This document shows, one piece after another, positions 41,503-52,424 of a stretch of 64,000 nucleotides of DNA. Where the stretch lies: the NCBI GenBank assembly GCA_013416455.1, contig JACCES010000004.1:248001-312000 (forward strand), written 5' to 3'. Position numbers and translations under genes: made by a program. The notes beneath the pieces were generated by a model, which searched no databases, was not told where the DNA came from, and worked only from the letters and a program-made list of their open reading frames with translations. Source of the DNA: Alcaligenaceae bacterium (GTDB lineage Bacteria; Pseudomonadota; Gammaproteobacteria; Burkholderiales; Burkholderiaceae_B). Numbering within the stretch: the stretch's first letter is position 1; each line of letters starts with the position of its first letter.

Positions 41503-41530
41503 GGTGGGTCCATCAGGCAGACATCCGCAC

Positions 41531-42121
41531 TCAGCCAAGCACCCAGTAAAGCCGGTAGATCCACACCGACTTGTACACAAGCAGCCCAACGACGAAAGCC
41601 CCCTGGTAGACCTTGCTTCGCACGAATATCGCAATCGCCGCCAGCAGGACGAGGCTGGCCTGCTGTATCTGGTACTCGATCCCGAGAGCCTGGACGTGTT
41701 CGAACCCTTTGAGCGCCGTGTCGATGAAATCGACGGCCGCCAATACGGCGATCATTGAATAGAACGTCTTGCGCCGGGACTGAAAATAATCTTCGTGGTT
41801 CTCATACTCGGCCATGTTCGACGGAAACAACAGCGACGCCACGAACACAAACAGGCAGGAATAACAGATAAGGAACAGATAGACGCCGAAGGACCAGACC
41901 CGGATCTTCGACAGCCCGAACTCGTACCACCAGAAATGGATGATCATCAGGAAAAGGTAAAGCGCCCAGCACATGTGTATCCAATAGATCTTCTTGCGAT
42001 CAGGGTGCTGCAGGAACTCCGACAGGCCCATGACAAGACGCACGACACTGATGCCCAGCACCATCCCGATGATGATGCGCACATGGGCGAAATGTTCGTA
42101 ATTGGCGACGGCTGACTCCAT
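41531..42121 (-). CDS. hypothetical integral membrane protein
   Basis: The 196-residue product has about five membrane helices (IIIGMVLGISVVRLVMGL, MCWALYLFLMIIHFWWYEFG, FGVYLFLICYSCLFVFVASL, TFYSMIAVLAAVDFID, a C-terminal helix near QQASLVLLAAIAIFV). A cytoplasmic segment rich in Glu, Tyr and Arg (YENHEDYFQSRRKTFYSM) lies between helices 3 and 4. I do not recognise the family. ATG 42121 follows AAAAGGAAAAGA. It stands alone, convergent with the tRNA. The aromatic and charged character suggests a small transporter-like or sensor membrane protein, but no function is claimed. Confidence 0.8.
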   Translation of the reverse strand: MESAVANYEHFAHVRIIIGMVLGISVVRLVMGLSEFLQHPDRKKIYWIHMCWALYLFLMIIHFWWYEFGLSKIRVWSFGVYLFLICYSCLFVFVASLLFPSNMAEYENHEDYFQSRRKTFYSMIAVLAAVDFIDTALKGFEHVQALGIEYQIQQASLVLLAAIAIFVRSKVYQGAFVVGLLVYKSVWIYRLYWVLG

Positions 42122-42465
42122 TCTTTTCCTTTTATGCGGACACCACGCAGCCGGCTGATGCGGGCGGGTACTCCGTTCTATCGTGGCCGATCCAGTCGGC
42201 GGCGGAGGGAAAACAAACGCGGGTCCGATTGTACGTCCTCGATGTTTCCTTTTCCGCTTCCGAAGACAACACATTGCCAGCCAGGGCCCGGCTGATTGCC
42301 CCAGCCGCCTGGCACAGATGCCGGCCTTGCACCGGCCGTGCTGGAAAAGCAGTCGGCCCCTCCCGCCCGGCGGCGCGGCGGATTCAATATGCACCTACAA
42401 TCCAGTGCTTGCGAACTTCAGCCTTCAAGCGCGCCCGTGCACACTGCGGCGCTTGGACAATACAA
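42122..42465. other. 344-bp divergent intergenic region
   Basis: This region separates the hypothetical membrane protein from the EamA transporter. I see no supported gene, RNA or clear promoter. TACAAT near 42403 could be a -10 for the rightward gene but lacks a matching -35. Confidence 0.3.
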
Positions 42466-43380
42466 ATGAAGAACTCCGTCGATGCGCGTGGCCTGGCGTC
42501 AGATAAACGTTCCATGATGATCGGCATCCTCTGGATGACCGGCTGCGTGGCGTCTTTCATTGCGATGGCGCTGTCCTCGCGCGAATTGGCCGACACCATG
42601 TCCATTCTGCAGATCCTGCTGCTGCGATCAGCGGTCGGGCTGCCGGTCATGCTGATTCTCGCCCGCCACCTGTTGCCGGAGCTGATGCAATGGCGGGACT
42701 TGCGGCTGCATGTCATCCGCAACGCTGTCCATTTCAGCGCGCAATACTGCTGGACGGTCGGCATCGTGCTGCTGCCGCTGGCCTATGTCTTCGCGCTCGA
42801 ATTCACCATGCCGATCTGGGTCGCGATCTTCGCCTGGGCCGCTCTGGGCGAACGCATCACGCGTGTGCGCATGGTGGCAATGGGGGTCAGCTTCATCGGT
42901 GTGCTTATCGTGCTGCGGCCCGATGCCGGCCTTGATCCCGCGGCGCTCATCGTCCTTGCCGCCGCCGCCGGCTACGGCGCCTCCGCCGTATTCGTCAAAC
43001 GCTTGATCGCCCACTCGTCGCCGGCCGTCATCGTGACGTGGATGGTCATCATGCAATTGCCAATGGCCTTGCTGCTGCTGCTGATCACGGGCGGCTGGGT
43101 GATGCCTGCCTGGGGCGATATGCCGTGGATCCTGATCCTGGGTCTGACGACGCTCAGCGCCCACTATACGATGGCGCGGGCGCTCAGGGTCATGGATGCC
43201 TCGCTCGCCATCCCGATCGACTTTCTCCGCGTCCCGCTCATCGCAATCATTGGGTGGCTGTTCTATGGCGAAGCGGTCGGCGCCACCATTTTCGTGGGCA
43301 CCGCCCTTATCGCCGGCGCGAATTTCGTGGCGGTGCGGGCGGAGACGAAGGCCGCGCGCAAGCGCGGGGCCCGGCAATGA
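42466..43380 (+). CDS. EamA/DMT family transporter
   Basis: The 304-residue product has ten predicted membrane helices in two EamA repeats. The first repeat is about residues 18-150 (GILWMTGCVASFIAMALSSR; then LLPLAYVFALEFTMPIWVAI and LGERITRVRMVAMGVSFIG). The second is about 160-295 (LTTLSAHYTMARALRVMDAS, LRVPLIAIIGWLFYGEAVGA). It is a drug/metabolite exporter of unknown substrate (amino acids or related metabolites in characterised relatives). ATG 42466 lacks a strong ribosome site but fits the family start. It is followed by repeat copy B. Confidence 0.88.
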   Translation: MKNSVDARGLASDKRSMMIGILWMTGCVASFIAMALSSRELADTMSILQILLLRSAVGLPVMLILARHLLPELMQWRDLRLHVIRNAVHFSAQYCWTVGIVLLPLAYVFALEFTMPIWVAIFAWAALGERITRVRMVAMGVSFIGVLIVLRPDAGLDPAALIVLAAAAGYGASAVFVKRLIAHSSPAVIVTWMVIMQLPMALLLLLITGGWVMPAWGDMPWILILGLTTLSAHYTMARALRVMDASLAIPIDFLRVPLIAIIGWLFYGEAVGATIFVGTALIAGANFVAVRAETKAARKRGARQ

Positions 43381-43394
43381 CGCTGCCCGGCGGC

Positions 43395-43521
43395 TGACCA
43401 CGCGCCCAAGCACAAGCCTCGTCGTTTACGGCGAGGTCAAGCGAGGCAATATCAATGCGGTGCCGAAGGCACCCCTGCATTGTGGCGAAGAAGCTCCGAC
43501 CAATAGATCGGAGCTTCTTCA
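43395..43521 (+). repeat. 127-bp structured repeat, copy B
   Basis: It begins TGACCACG 15 bases after the EamA stop and ends TTCTTCA. Hairpins are CCTCGTCG-TTTA-CGGCGAGG, GGTGCC-GAA-GGCACC and AGCTCCGA...TCGGAGCT. Relative to copy A the first stem changes C-G to G-C and the third changes G-C to A-T, keeping pairing. One extra base alters the frame, and its open frame ends in TGA at 43524. No rightward gene follows; downstream nudC is convergent, so this copy is not a 5' leader. Confidence 0.8.
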
Positions 43522-43619
43522 ATGAAACAGCGGGACTGCGCTCGTTTGCCCCGTCCTGATCCGTGCGATCCGGACCGGCGCAGAAGACGGATTCGAGCGT
43601 AGCCGATTTTTATGCGGGT

Positions 43620-44396
43620 TCAGGCCGACAAACGCGCCGCCAGGCTCGGAGGCAGATTCGCCCTTACCAGGCGGCCGGCGATGGATTCGACCATAGGGAT
43701 GTCGGGCAGGCTGTCGCCGGGGCCTAACCAGCGGGCATCGGCAATCTCATCTTCCTGGACGCGAAGCTCGCCGCCGGCGTACTCGGCGGTGTAGGCGATC
43801 ATGAGCGAATGCGGGAAGGGCCAGGACTGGCTGCCGAAGTAGCGCAGGTCCTTGACGTGCAGGCCCACTTCTTCGAGCACTTCGCGATGGATGGCCTCTT
43901 CGATGTTTTCCCCCGCTTCCACGAAGCCCGCCAGCGCGGTGTAGCGCGCGGTCGCATATGTGGCATGACGCGCCAGCAGTATTTCTTCCCCCCGCTTGAT
44001 GAGCACCATCATCGCGGGCGAAACGCGCGGATAGGCGGAAAAGCCGCAAGCGGGGCAATGGAAGCAAAGCTCTTTTTCCGACTTGCGCATGGGCGTGGCG
44101 CAAACACCGCAATAGCGATGGGTGCGCACCCATTCCGATACCTGGAAGGCACGGCTGGCCAGTGCCCCGTGCTCGCCCAGGTCCGCCAGAACGGCGCGCA
44201 GCTTGTGGAACACGAAACCGGCGGGCGCTTCGGCATCGGGCGCCACGTGGGTACAGTGGTCTGCACAGCCGGGAGTCAGCCAGACCGGCGCAAGCGCATC
44301 GGCAGCCAGACCCATGAACGCACAATCATCGGCATCGGGAAAACCTATGCCCTCTTCCCGCAACAGGAGCTCATTGCCCCGGAATATGAAGTTCAC
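43620..44396 (-). CDS. nudC: NADH pyrophosphatase / RNA deNADding enzyme NudC
   Basis: NudC hydrolyses NADH to NMNH and AMP and removes NAD caps from RNA. The 258-residue product has the four-Cys zinc site (YCGVCATPM and FHCPACGFS near residues 95-120). The Nudix box is GFVEAGENIEEAIHREVLEE, followed by V-G-L. The SQSWPFPHSLM motif that defines NudC specificity follows it. The start is GTG 44396 with GGGAGG at good distance. It is monocistronic. Confidence 0.95.
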   Translation of the reverse strand: MNFIFRGNELLLREEGIGFPDADDCAFMGLAADALAPVWLTPGCADHCTHVAPDAEAPAGFVFHKLRAVLADLGEHGALASRAFQVSEWVRTHRYCGVCATPMRKSEKELCFHCPACGFSAYPRVSPAMMVLIKRGEEILLARHATYATARYTALAGFVEAGENIEEAIHREVLEEVGLHVKDLRYFGSQSWPFPHSLMIAYTAEYAGGELRVQEDEIADARWLGPGDSLPDIPMVESIAGRLVRANLPPSLAARLSA

Positions 44397-44459
44397 CTTG
44401 CCTCCCAGATTTTGTCTTGCCGTGCATCATACATCGTCAGCCCAGCCAATCCGGACGTG

Positions 44460-44491
44460 AAGAGGCTCCGGCCTGAGAACCGGAGCCTCTT
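44460..44491. terminator. hairpin terminator between nudC and osmC
   Basis: AAGAGGCTCCGG (44460-44471) pairs perfectly with CCGGAGCCTCTT (44480-44491) over an eight-base loop. It lies 42 bases after the osmC stop (leftward). There is no long T run, so it may end or merely protect the osmC transcript. Confidence 0.7.
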
Positions 44492-44532
44492 GGCCCCATG
44501 CAGGGGCTGGTGTTCAGGCAAGGTCGGGGACC

Positions 44533-44961
44533 TCAATCCGCCAGCAAGGTCGCGTCCATCGTGATTTCCGCGTTCAACACCTTGGATACCGGGCAGCCCG
44601 CCTTGGCCAGGTGGGCCACTTCGCTGAACTTGTCCTCGCTGATGCCGGATATGCGGGCATGTACGGAGAGATGGCTCGATGTGATGGCGAAGCCGTCTCC
44701 CACCTTTTCCAGCTTTACCGCGGCCGTAGTTTCGATGCTTGCCGGCTCGAAGCCCGCCTCGCCCAGCATGAGGGAAAAGGCCATGGAAAAGCAGGCGGCG
44801 TGCGCCGCCGCGATGAGCTCTTCCGGATTGCTGCCGGGAGCCTCTTCGAAGCGGGCGGAAACGCCATAGGGCGCCTTTTTCAGGGCGCCCGATTCAGTGG
44901 ATATGGTGCCCCCGCCTTCCCGGAAACTGCCTTCCCAGACTGCCGAACCTTTTTTCGTCAT
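44533..44961 (-). CDS. osmC: OsmC family peroxiredoxin
   Basis: OsmC reduces organic hydroperoxides with two cysteines. The 142-residue product has them in AAAHAACFSMAFSLML (peroxidatic, near residue 55) and HLAKAGCPVSKVLNAEI (resolving, near 120). It also has the N-terminal segment K-G-S-A-V-W-E-G and the G-S-N-P-E-E-L-I-A-A helix start of the family, placing it in OsmC rather than Ohr. The start at 44961 is preceded by AAGGAGCG. It follows the SUF operon but is separated from sufT by 87 bases. Confidence 0.92.
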   Translation of the reverse strand: MTKKGSAVWEGSFREGGGTISTESGALKKAPYGVSARFEEAPGSNPEELIAAAHAACFSMAFSLMLGEAGFEPASIETTAAVKLEKVGDGFAITSSHLSVHARISGISEDKFSEVAHLAKAGCPVSKVLNAEITMDATLLAD

Positions 44962-45048
44962 GATCGCTCCTTGAGTGAGGCGTGGCCGGGAGGATCGGCC
45001 CGGTGCCCGCTTAGGCTCCCGGGTAGGGATGCCCGAGCGGACGGCCGC

Positions 45049-45606
45049 TCAGAGCATGCCGAGCTGCAGGCGGGCCGATTCGCTCATCATATCCCGGCTC
45101 CAGGGCGGATCCCAGACCAGATCCACCACGACTTCTTCCACGCCGTGAATGTTCAAAAGCTTGTCGCGGGCTTCATCTGCAATCATCGTGCCCATGCCGC
45201 AGCCCGGCGCGGTCAGGGTCATGCGCACTTCGATCCGGAACCGTTCATCGCCCAGCGGAATGATGTCGCAGCCGTAGATCAGGCCCAGGTTCACGATATC
45301 GACGGGAATCTCGGGATCGAAGCAACTCGACATCTCCTGCCAGGCCATTTCCTTGATGTATTCCTCGGTGACGGGACCTTCCGGGATGTGGCGCTCGACC
45401 ACTTCCACTTCCAGGCCGAAGGCGTCCACATCCTGCCCTTCCACCCGGTACAGATTGCCCTGCACCATGACGGTGATGCTGCTGCCCAGGCGCTGGGTGA
45501 TCACCGCCATGCAGCCTTTTTCGATGGTGACGGGAGACCCGTAGGGTATCGTCACCGCCGGGCAGTCCCGCAGAACCTCGATTTCTTCGCTTTTCAAATG
45601 CATCAT
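45049..45606 (-). CDS. sufT: Fe-S assembly protein SufT
   Basis: SufT is a DUF59 (MIP18-like) maturation factor for Fe-S proteins. The 185-residue product has an N-terminal extension of about 70 residues (IPYGSPVTIEKGCMAVITQ), then the DUF59 core DPEIPVDIVNLGLIYGCD and LTAPGCGMGTMIADEARD with its conserved Cys. It ends with VVDLVWDPPWSRDMMSE, the family C-terminus. It lies four bases after sufU and is the last gene of the operon. Confidence 0.93.
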   Translation of the reverse strand: MMHLKSEEIEVLRDCPAVTIPYGSPVTIEKGCMAVITQRLGSSITVMVQGNLYRVEGQDVDAFGLEVEVVERHIPEGPVTEEYIKEMAWQEMSSCFDPEIPVDIVNLGLIYGCDIIPLGDERFRIEVRMTLTAPGCGMGTMIADEARDKLLNIHGVEEVVVDLVWDPPWSRDMMSESARLQLGML

Positions 45607-45610
45607 GACG

Positions 45611-46063
45611 CTACTCGGTCTTGGCGGTTTCCCTGGCCTGGGTGATGGCGTTGTGCAAGGTGTGCCAGGCCAGTGTGGCGCACTTCACGCGTGCGGGAAA
45701 TTCCCTTACGCCGGACAGTACTTCGAGCTTGCCGAGATCGCGGTCGGGATGCGATTCGGTCAGCATCGCGTGCATGTCGCGGAACAGGCTCTCGACCTCA
45801 TTCACCGGCATGCCCTTGACGGCTTCGGTCATCAGCGAGGCCGAGGCCGTTGAAATCGCACAGCCGTGGCCGAGGAAGCTGACTTCGTCCACCACGTCAT
45901 CGGTGACGCGCGCGTAGACGGTGAGCTGATCGCCGCAGAGCGGATTGTGGCCGTCGGCGCGGTGCGTGGCTTCTTCCATCGCATGGAAGTTGCGCGGCCG
46001 GCGGTTGTGGTCGAAGATCACTTCCTGGTAGAGCTCCCGCAAGTCGCCCAATTGCCCCATCAT
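45611..46063 (-). CDS. sufU: Fe-S scaffold / sulfur transfer protein SufU
   Basis: SufU is an IscU-like protein that accepts sulfur from SufS. The 150-residue product has the three Cys ligands in NPLCGDQLTV, FLGHGCAISTASASLM and RVKCATLAWHTL. The region between the second and third Cys carries the usual SufU insertion. The start is ATG 46063, overlapping the sufS stop as ATGA, with another Met directly after. The enzyme pair SufS/SufU with SufBCD is typical of Gram-positives but also known in beta-proteobacteria. Confidence 0.93.
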   Translation of the reverse strand: MMGQLGDLRELYQEVIFDHNRRPRNFHAMEEATHRADGHNPLCGDQLTVYARVTDDVVDEVSFLGHGCAISTASASLMTEAVKGMPVNEVESLFRDMHAMLTESHPDRDLGKLEVLSGVREFPARVKCATLAWHTLHNAITQARETAKTE

Positions 46064-47280
46064 GCGCTTTGCTCCATTCCGAACAGCCGCCGCGCCTTGT
46101 GCAGGCCGGCCACCAGGGTATCGATGTCTTCGAAGGTGTTGTAGAGCGCGAACGAGGCCCGGGCCGTGCCCGGCAGGCCGAAGCGGGTCATCAGCGGCAT
46201 TGCGCAATGATGGCCGGCCCGGATGGCCACGCCTTCCATGTCGAGGATGGTGCCGAGATCGTGCGGGTGGATGCCGTCCACCACGAAAGAAGCGATGGCC
46301 GCGCGCTCGCGCGCCTGGCCGATGAAGCGCAGGCCGGGGATCCCGGCCAGGGCCGCGCCGGCATATTGCAGCAGCGCGTCTTCGTGGGCGGCGATGTGTT
46401 CCAGCCCGACTTCCTGCACATAGGCGATGGCGGCGTCCAGCGCGATTGCGCCGGCAATGTTGGGCGTGCCCGCTTCGAATTTCTGAGGGGTTTCCGCGTA
46501 GGTTGAGCGTTCGAAGCTGACCGTGTGGATCATGTCGCCCCCGCCCTGCCAGGGCGGCATGGCGTCCAGCAGCGCCTTGCGCCCGTACAGCGCGCCGGTG
46601 CCGGTGGGGCCGTACAGCTTGTGGCCCGAGAATGCATAGAAGTCGCAGCCCAGCGCCTGGACATCGACCGTCTGGTGGGCCACGGCCTGCGCGCCGTCGA
46701 TCAGCACCACGGCGCCGGCCTCGTGCGCCAGGCGCACGATATCGGCCACCGGGTTGATGGTCCCCAGCGCATTGGACACATGGCATGCGCCGACGAACCG
46801 CGTGCGCTCGTTCAGCAGGCCGGCATAGGCCCGCATGTCCAGCTCGCCGTCGTCGGTCACCGGAATCACCCGTATCACGGCGCCGGTCTGCCCTGCCACC
46901 ATCTGCCAGGGCACGATGTTGGAATGATGCTCCAGGCCGCTGAGCAGGATCTCGTCGCCCGCCTTGAGATTGTTCCTGCCCCAGCTGGCCGCCACCAGGT
47001 TGATGGCCTCGGTGGTGCCGCGCGTGAAGACGATTTCCTCGGCGTGCCGGGCATTCAGGAAGCCGCGCACCCTCTCGCGGCTGCGGTCGTAGAGATCGGT
47101 GCTGTGCTGCGAGAGCCAGTGCACGCCGCGATGGATGTTGGCGTTGGATTCCCGGTAATAGCGCGCCTCGGCGTCGATGACCGCCTGCGGCTTCTGCGTG
47201 GTGGCGCCATTGTCCAGATAGACCAGGCGGCGGCCATGCACCTGCCGGCCCAGAATCGGAAAGTCGGCCTGCCTGTTCAT
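46060..47280 (-). CDS. sufS: cysteine desulfurase SufS
   Basis: SufS is a PLP enzyme that removes sulfur from cysteine as a persulfide. The 406-residue product has YLDNGATTQKP, LEHHSNIVPWQ, IDGAQAVAHQTVDV with the PLP Asp, the PLP Lys in AFSGHKLYGPTGTGALYG and the catalytic Cys in AGHHCAMPLM. The length is normal. It overlaps sufD and sufU by four bases each. It feeds sulfur to SufU and the SufBCD scaffold. Confidence 0.95.
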   Translation of the reverse strand: MNRQADFPILGRQVHGRRLVYLDNGATTQKPQAVIDAEARYYRESNANIHRGVHWLSQHSTDLYDRSRERVRGFLNARHAEEIVFTRGTTEAINLVAASWGRNNLKAGDEILLSGLEHHSNIVPWQMVAGQTGAVIRVIPVTDDGELDMRAYAGLLNERTRFVGACHVSNALGTINPVADIVRLAHEAGAVVLIDGAQAVAHQTVDVQALGCDFYAFSGHKLYGPTGTGALYGRKALLDAMPPWQGGGDMIHTVSFERSTYAETPQKFEAGTPNIAGAIALDAAIAYVQEVGLEHIAAHEDALLQYAGAALAGIPGLRFIGQARERAAIASFVVDGIHPHDLGTILDMEGVAIRAGHHCAMPLMTRFGLPGTARASFALYNTFEDIDTLVAGLHKARRLFGMEQSA

Positions 47281-48587
47281 GCAAGTTCCTCCAGCATGCT
47301 TCCACCCGGCATCAGCGCCCGCACGGCGCGGCTTGCCCGGCGGCGGACCGATTCCGGTTCGATGCGGGCCAGCCCTTCCAGCACGAAAGCATAGATCAGC
47401 ACGTTGCGGGCATGGGTTTCGTCCAGGCCGCGCGCCATCAGATAGAACAGGCTGTCTTCGCTGAGCTGGCCGACCGTCGCCCCGTGCGTGCAGCGCACGT
47501 CTTCGGCGTAGATCTCGAGTTCGGGACGGGAATCCGAACGGGCCAGCTTGGACAGCAGCAGGCTGTCGTTGCGCTGGATGGCGTCGGTGCCGTCGGCGCC
47601 CGGAGCCACCAGGATGCGCCCGCGGAACACGCCGCGGCCCCGGTCGGCCAGGATGCCGCGATAATGCTCGTGACTCACGCAGTTGGGCTGGTCATGGCCG
47701 ATCAGCGTGTGATGGTCGACGTGGCGCTGGCCGTCGGCGACATAGACGCCATTCAGCAGGGATTCGGCGCGCTGCCCCTGGAAACGGGTAGCGATGTCGT
47801 GGCGCGCGATCCGTGCGCCCAGCGAGATGGAATGCGAGGCGAAATACGATTTCTCGTCCTGTTCGGCATCGACGCCGGCCAGATGGAATGCCTGCGGAGC
47901 TTCCTGCTGCAGCCGGGTGTGGGTCAGCCTGGCGTCGGCCGCCACCTGCAGGCGCGTAATGGTATTGGTGAAGGTGACGTTGCCTTCCCGGCCGATGTAG
48001 TGCTCGACGATGTTGCCGTGGGCGCCGGCCTCGGCCACATAAAGGTTGCGGGGAAAGGCGGCGGCGCGGTCACCGCTGGCCACGAACACGACATGGACGG
48101 GTTCATCGAGCACGGCGCCGCGCGCCAGATGCACGAATGCGCCGTCGCCTGCCAGGGCGAGGTTCAGCGCGGCCGCGCTGCTGCCGTCGGTTTCGCTGCC
48201 GAAAGCCTGCTGCGCCAGGTCGGCCTCGTGCGCCAGCGCATCGGCCAGCGTACCCAGGCGCACGCCCGCCGGCAGCGCGCCCAGCTGCCCCAGCGAAGGC
48301 ATGTGCCGGCCGTCGACGAACACCAGCCAGTGGCCGTTTTCGTCCGCGCGCAAGGCGCGCACCATGCCGGCGACGTCATGCGACGCCGCCTGTGTATCGA
48401 AACTGGCCTGTTCCAGCAGTGCGAGCGAAGTATGGCGCCAGTCCTCTTTCTTGGGAGAGGGCCAGCCTTCGGCGGCATAGCGGTCGATGGCGCGCTTGCG
48501 CATGGCGGTCAGCCAAGGCAGCGTCGCGCCCGGAAGCTGTTGATGACGGGCCGAGAAATCGGCCACCCAGGACTGCACCGAACTCAT
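47277..48587 (-). CDS. sufD: Fe-S assembly scaffold subunit SufD
   Basis: SufD is the second beta-helix subunit of the SufBC2D scaffold. The 436-residue product has an N-terminal helical part with [15 protein letters not shown], a central beta-helix, and the C-terminal block [26 protein letters not shown] that is characteristic of SufB/SufD, with a conserved Cys and His. It overlaps sufC and sufS by four bases each. The sequence is less conserved than SufB, as usual. Confidence 0.94.
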   Translation of the reverse strand: MSSVQSWVADFSARHQQLPGATLPWLTAMRKRAIDRYAAEGWPSPKKEDWRHTSLALLEQASFDTQAASHDVAGMVRALRADENGHWLVFVDGRHMPSLGQLGALPAGVRLGTLADALAHEADLAQQAFGSETDGSSAAALNLALAGDGAFVHLARGAVLDEPVHVVFVASGDRAAAFPRNLYVAEAGAHGNIVEHYIGREGNVTFTNTITRLQVAADARLTHTRLQQEAPQAFHLAGVDAEQDEKSYFASHSISLGARIARHDIATRFQGQRAESLLNGVYVADGQRHVDHHTLIGHDQPNCVSHEHYRGILADRGRGVFRGRILVAPGADGTDAIQRNDSLLLSKLARSDSRPELEIYAEDVRCTHGATVGQLSEDSLFYLMARGLDETHARNVLIYAFVLEGLARIEPESVRRRASRAVRALMPGGSMLEELA

Positions 48588-49354
48588 GCCCGCGCCCCTT
48601 GCTGTTCGGCTTCGAGTTCCTTGACCCAGCCGTAGCCGCGCTTTTCGAGCTCGTGCGCCAGATCGCTGCCGCCGGAACGCACGATCCGGCCGCCCGCGAG
48701 CACATGCACGAAATCCGGCACGATATGGTCGAGCAGGCGTTGATAGTGGGTGATGACGATGAGCGCGCGATCGGGCGAACGCATGCGGTTCACGCCGTCG
48801 GCCACCACGCGCAGCGCGTCGATGTCCAGGCCGGAATCGGTCTCGTCGAGGATGGCCAGCTTGGGTTCGAGCAGCGCCATCTGCAGGATCTCGTTGCGTT
48901 TCTTTTCGCCACCCGAGAAACCTTCATTCACCGAGCGGTACAGGAACTCTTCCTTCATGCCCACCGTCTTCATTTCCTCTTTCACGCGCTTGAGGAAATC
49001 CATGGCGTCGAACTCGGGCAGATTCTGATGGCGCCGCACGGCATTGACAGCGGCCTTCAGGAAATAGGCGTTGGAAACCCCGGGGATCTCGATCGGATAT
49101 TGAAAGGCCAGGAAGACGCCGGCGCGGGCGCGTTCCTCGATGGGCATTTCAAGGAGATTCTGCCCCAGATATTCGACTTCGCCGCTTTCCACCTGGTAAT
49201 CTTCGCGCCCGGCCAGCACCTGCGACAGCGTGCTCTTGCCCGACCCGTTCGGGCCCATGATGGCATGGACCTCGCCGGCATTCACCTGCAGCGACAGGCC
49301 GTTCAATATGCGCTTGCCTTCGACGGAAGCGTGTAAATCCTTGATGTTCAGCAT
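48584..49354 (-). CDS. sufC: Fe-S assembly ATPase SufC
   Basis: SufC is the ABC-type ATPase of the SufBC2D complex. The 256-residue product has Walker [17 protein letters not shown] (near residue 36), signature [11 protein letters not shown], Walker [17 protein letters not shown] and the switch His in VITHYQRLL. There are no membrane segments. ATG 49354 lies 15 bases after sufB. Confidence 0.97.
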   Translation of the reverse strand: MLNIKDLHASVEGKRILNGLSLQVNAGEVHAIMGPNGSGKSTLSQVLAGREDYQVESGEVEYLGQNLLEMPIEERARAGVFLAFQYPIEIPGVSNAYFLKAAVNAVRRHQNLPEFDAMDFLKRVKEEMKTVGMKEEFLYRSVNEGFSGGEKKRNEILQMALLEPKLAILDETDSGLDIDALRVVADGVNRMRSPDRALIVITHYQRLLDHIVPDFVHVLAGGRIVRSGGSDLAHELEKRGYGWVKELEAEQQGARA

Positions 49355-49369
49355 GATGATGTTTCCTTG

Positions 49370-50817
<1,448 letters not shown>

Positions 50818-50821
<4 letters not shown>

Positions 50822-51318
50822 TCAGAGAAACTCCATGTCGAGGGGCATGCCGCCGTGACGTTGGCCGGCACCCGCTGTACGGAAGGACGGCCGGATTTGA
50901 ATTCGATGGGCACCAGAGGATTCACCATGTCGGCGATGGAAACCTGCTCCAGTGTCCTGCGCACGATGGCGTTGATGTGCTGCCAGTTGCTGCGGATGTT
51001 GCAGGCGGCTTCGACACTACAGGCCCCTGGCGTCGCAGTGCATTCGGTCAGGCCGAAAGGCTGATCGTCCAGAGCGTCTATAATGTCGGCGATGCTGATT
51101 TCTTCGGCGGCCCTGCCCAGCATGTAGCCGCCCCGCGCGCCGCGGGTGCTCTTCACTATTTCGCGCTGGGTCAGCGATTTCAGCACCTTGCTGACAACAG
51201 GCTGGCCCAGGCCCAGTGTGGCGGCGAGATCCGCCGCGCTGAAAACCCGGTCGGGGTCCGACGCCATGTGCGTCAGCACCAGCGTGCCGTAATCGATGAT
51301 CTTGCTCACGCGCAGCAT
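50818..51318 (-). CDS. Rrf2-family SUF operon regulator (SufR/IscR-like)
   Basis: This is an Fe-S sensing repressor. The 166-residue product has an N-terminal winged helix ([51 protein letters not shown], the last being the Rrf2 wing). Three cysteines in [20 protein letters not shown] form the likely cluster site. The C-terminal tail is longer than in E. coli IscR homologues of this size. It is the first gene of the operon and overlaps sufB by four bases. The palindrome in its own promoter suggests autorepression by the clustered form. Confidence 0.93.
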
Positions 51319-51355
51319 TGCCGCCTGTGCTCCTGAAACCTTGTATGTGTGAAGC

Positions 51356-51387
51356 CATATAGTACCATTTTGGTCCTATATGCGCAA
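51356..51387 (-). promoter_or_regulatory. SUF operon promoter with overlapping palindromic operator
   Basis: Reading leftward, TTGCGC (51387-51382), 17 bp, TACTAT (51364-51359) forms a sigma-70 promoter. The spacer and -10 are covered by a near-perfect 27-bp palindrome (51356-51382): arms CATATAGTACCA and TGGTCCTATATG around TTT, with one mismatch in the arms. Its core TAGGACC-A4-TGGTACTA is like known Rrf2 boxes, so the regulator encoded next is expected to bind here. Confidence 0.8.
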
Positions 51388-51394
51388 AGCTTTT

Positions 51395-52321
51395 CTACGG
51401 GGTTTCCCGGATGGCAAATTTCCCTTCCGGCGCCAACGTGTCCCGTTCGCGCATCAGCAGTTCATGGAAAGCGGTGGCGGCCTGCGACAGGCCGCGGTTG
51501 TCGCGCCGCACCAGATAAAGCTGCCGCCGGATTTCGCTGCCGGGCGCCAGCGGCACGATGCTCAGGTCGGGATGCCTGAAATGGAAAAGCGTCATCCCCG
51601 GCACCAGGCTCATGCCCAGGCCGGCCAGGATCAATCCGGTCACCGTTGCCAGATGATCCACTTCCAGAGCGGTCTGCATGGCGTCGAGCGCCGCGTGGGA
51701 CGATAGACTCTGCCTGATGCTGCTGCCCTTGCCCAGGTGGATCATGCGCTGGCCGCGCAATGCCTTCAGTTCGACAGCCCTTTCCGTGGCCAGCGCATGA
51801 TCGCGCCTGCATACCAGGTAGAACAGATCCTCGCACAACGGCTCCGCAGACAGGCCGCCCATGTCCCTGCCTTGCGCGGCCAAGGCCATATCGACCGCGC
51901 CTTCCCTCACCTGCTGCAGGCAGGGTTCCAGCAAGGCGTCGTGCAGGGACAGCTCCACCCCCGGATACTGCGCCGAATAGGCCGCATAGATGCGCGGCAG
52001 CCAGCCGGCGGCCAGCGACGGCAGCGCGGCCACGGCCACCCGCCCCCGCCGCTTTGAAGCCAGCTCGCGCATTTCCCCGACGAGCGCCTCCATGTCGTTG
52101 AGCAGACGCGGCGCCGACCGGCGGAAATGCCTGCCCTCCGGCGTGAGTTCGACCCGCCGGGTGGAGCGGTCGAACAGGCGCACGCCCAGCGCGTCTTCCA
52201 GCGACTGGATGAGCGCGCTGAAGGCCGGCTGGGTCAGATGGCAGCGCCGGGCGGCGCGGGTGAAATGCCGCTCTTCCACCAGCGTCAGGAAAGCCTTGAG
52301 CTGCCGGGAGGATAGATTCAT
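51395..52321 (-). CDS. LysR-family transcriptional regulator
   Basis: The 308-residue protein begins MNLSSRQLKAFLTLVEERHF with the LysR helix-turn-helix at about 3-60 (ARRCHLTQPAFSALIQSLED). The effector domain follows from about residue 90 (VAVAALPSLAAGWLPRIY). It is divergent from the AtuA-like pair and the Bug receptor, its probable targets, with a 103-bp AT-rich gap between. Its 3' end lies just before the SUF promoter. The effector is unknown. Confidence 0.92.
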   Translation of the reverse strand: MNLSSRQLKAFLTLVEERHFTRAARRCHLTQPAFSALIQSLEDALGVRLFDRSTRRVELTPEGRHFRRSAPRLLNDMEALVGEMRELASKRRGRVAVAALPSLAAGWLPRIYAAYSAQYPGVELSLHDALLEPCLQQVREGAVDMALAAQGRDMGGLSAEPLCEDLFYLVCRRDHALATERAVELKALRGQRMIHLGKGSSIRQSLSSHAALDAMQTALEVDHLATVTGLILAGLGMSLVPGMTLFHFRHPDLSIVPLAPGSEIRRQLYLVRRDNRGLSQAATAFHELLMRERDTLAPEGKFAIRETP

Positions 52322-52424
52322 CGAAATTTTCTATTTTCTGATCCAGACTTTCCATTTTACTTATTAATTTGCATGTCCTAATGTCCCAGTCTGTACCTTC
52401 CATAAAAGGCGGAGATGTAGCGAC

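Noticed and set aside
45611-47305. 564-codon reverse frame ending in SufU
   Set aside because: Only its last 150 codons are SufU; the rest is sufS in the wrong frame. The SufU start at 46063 overlaps the sufS stop.
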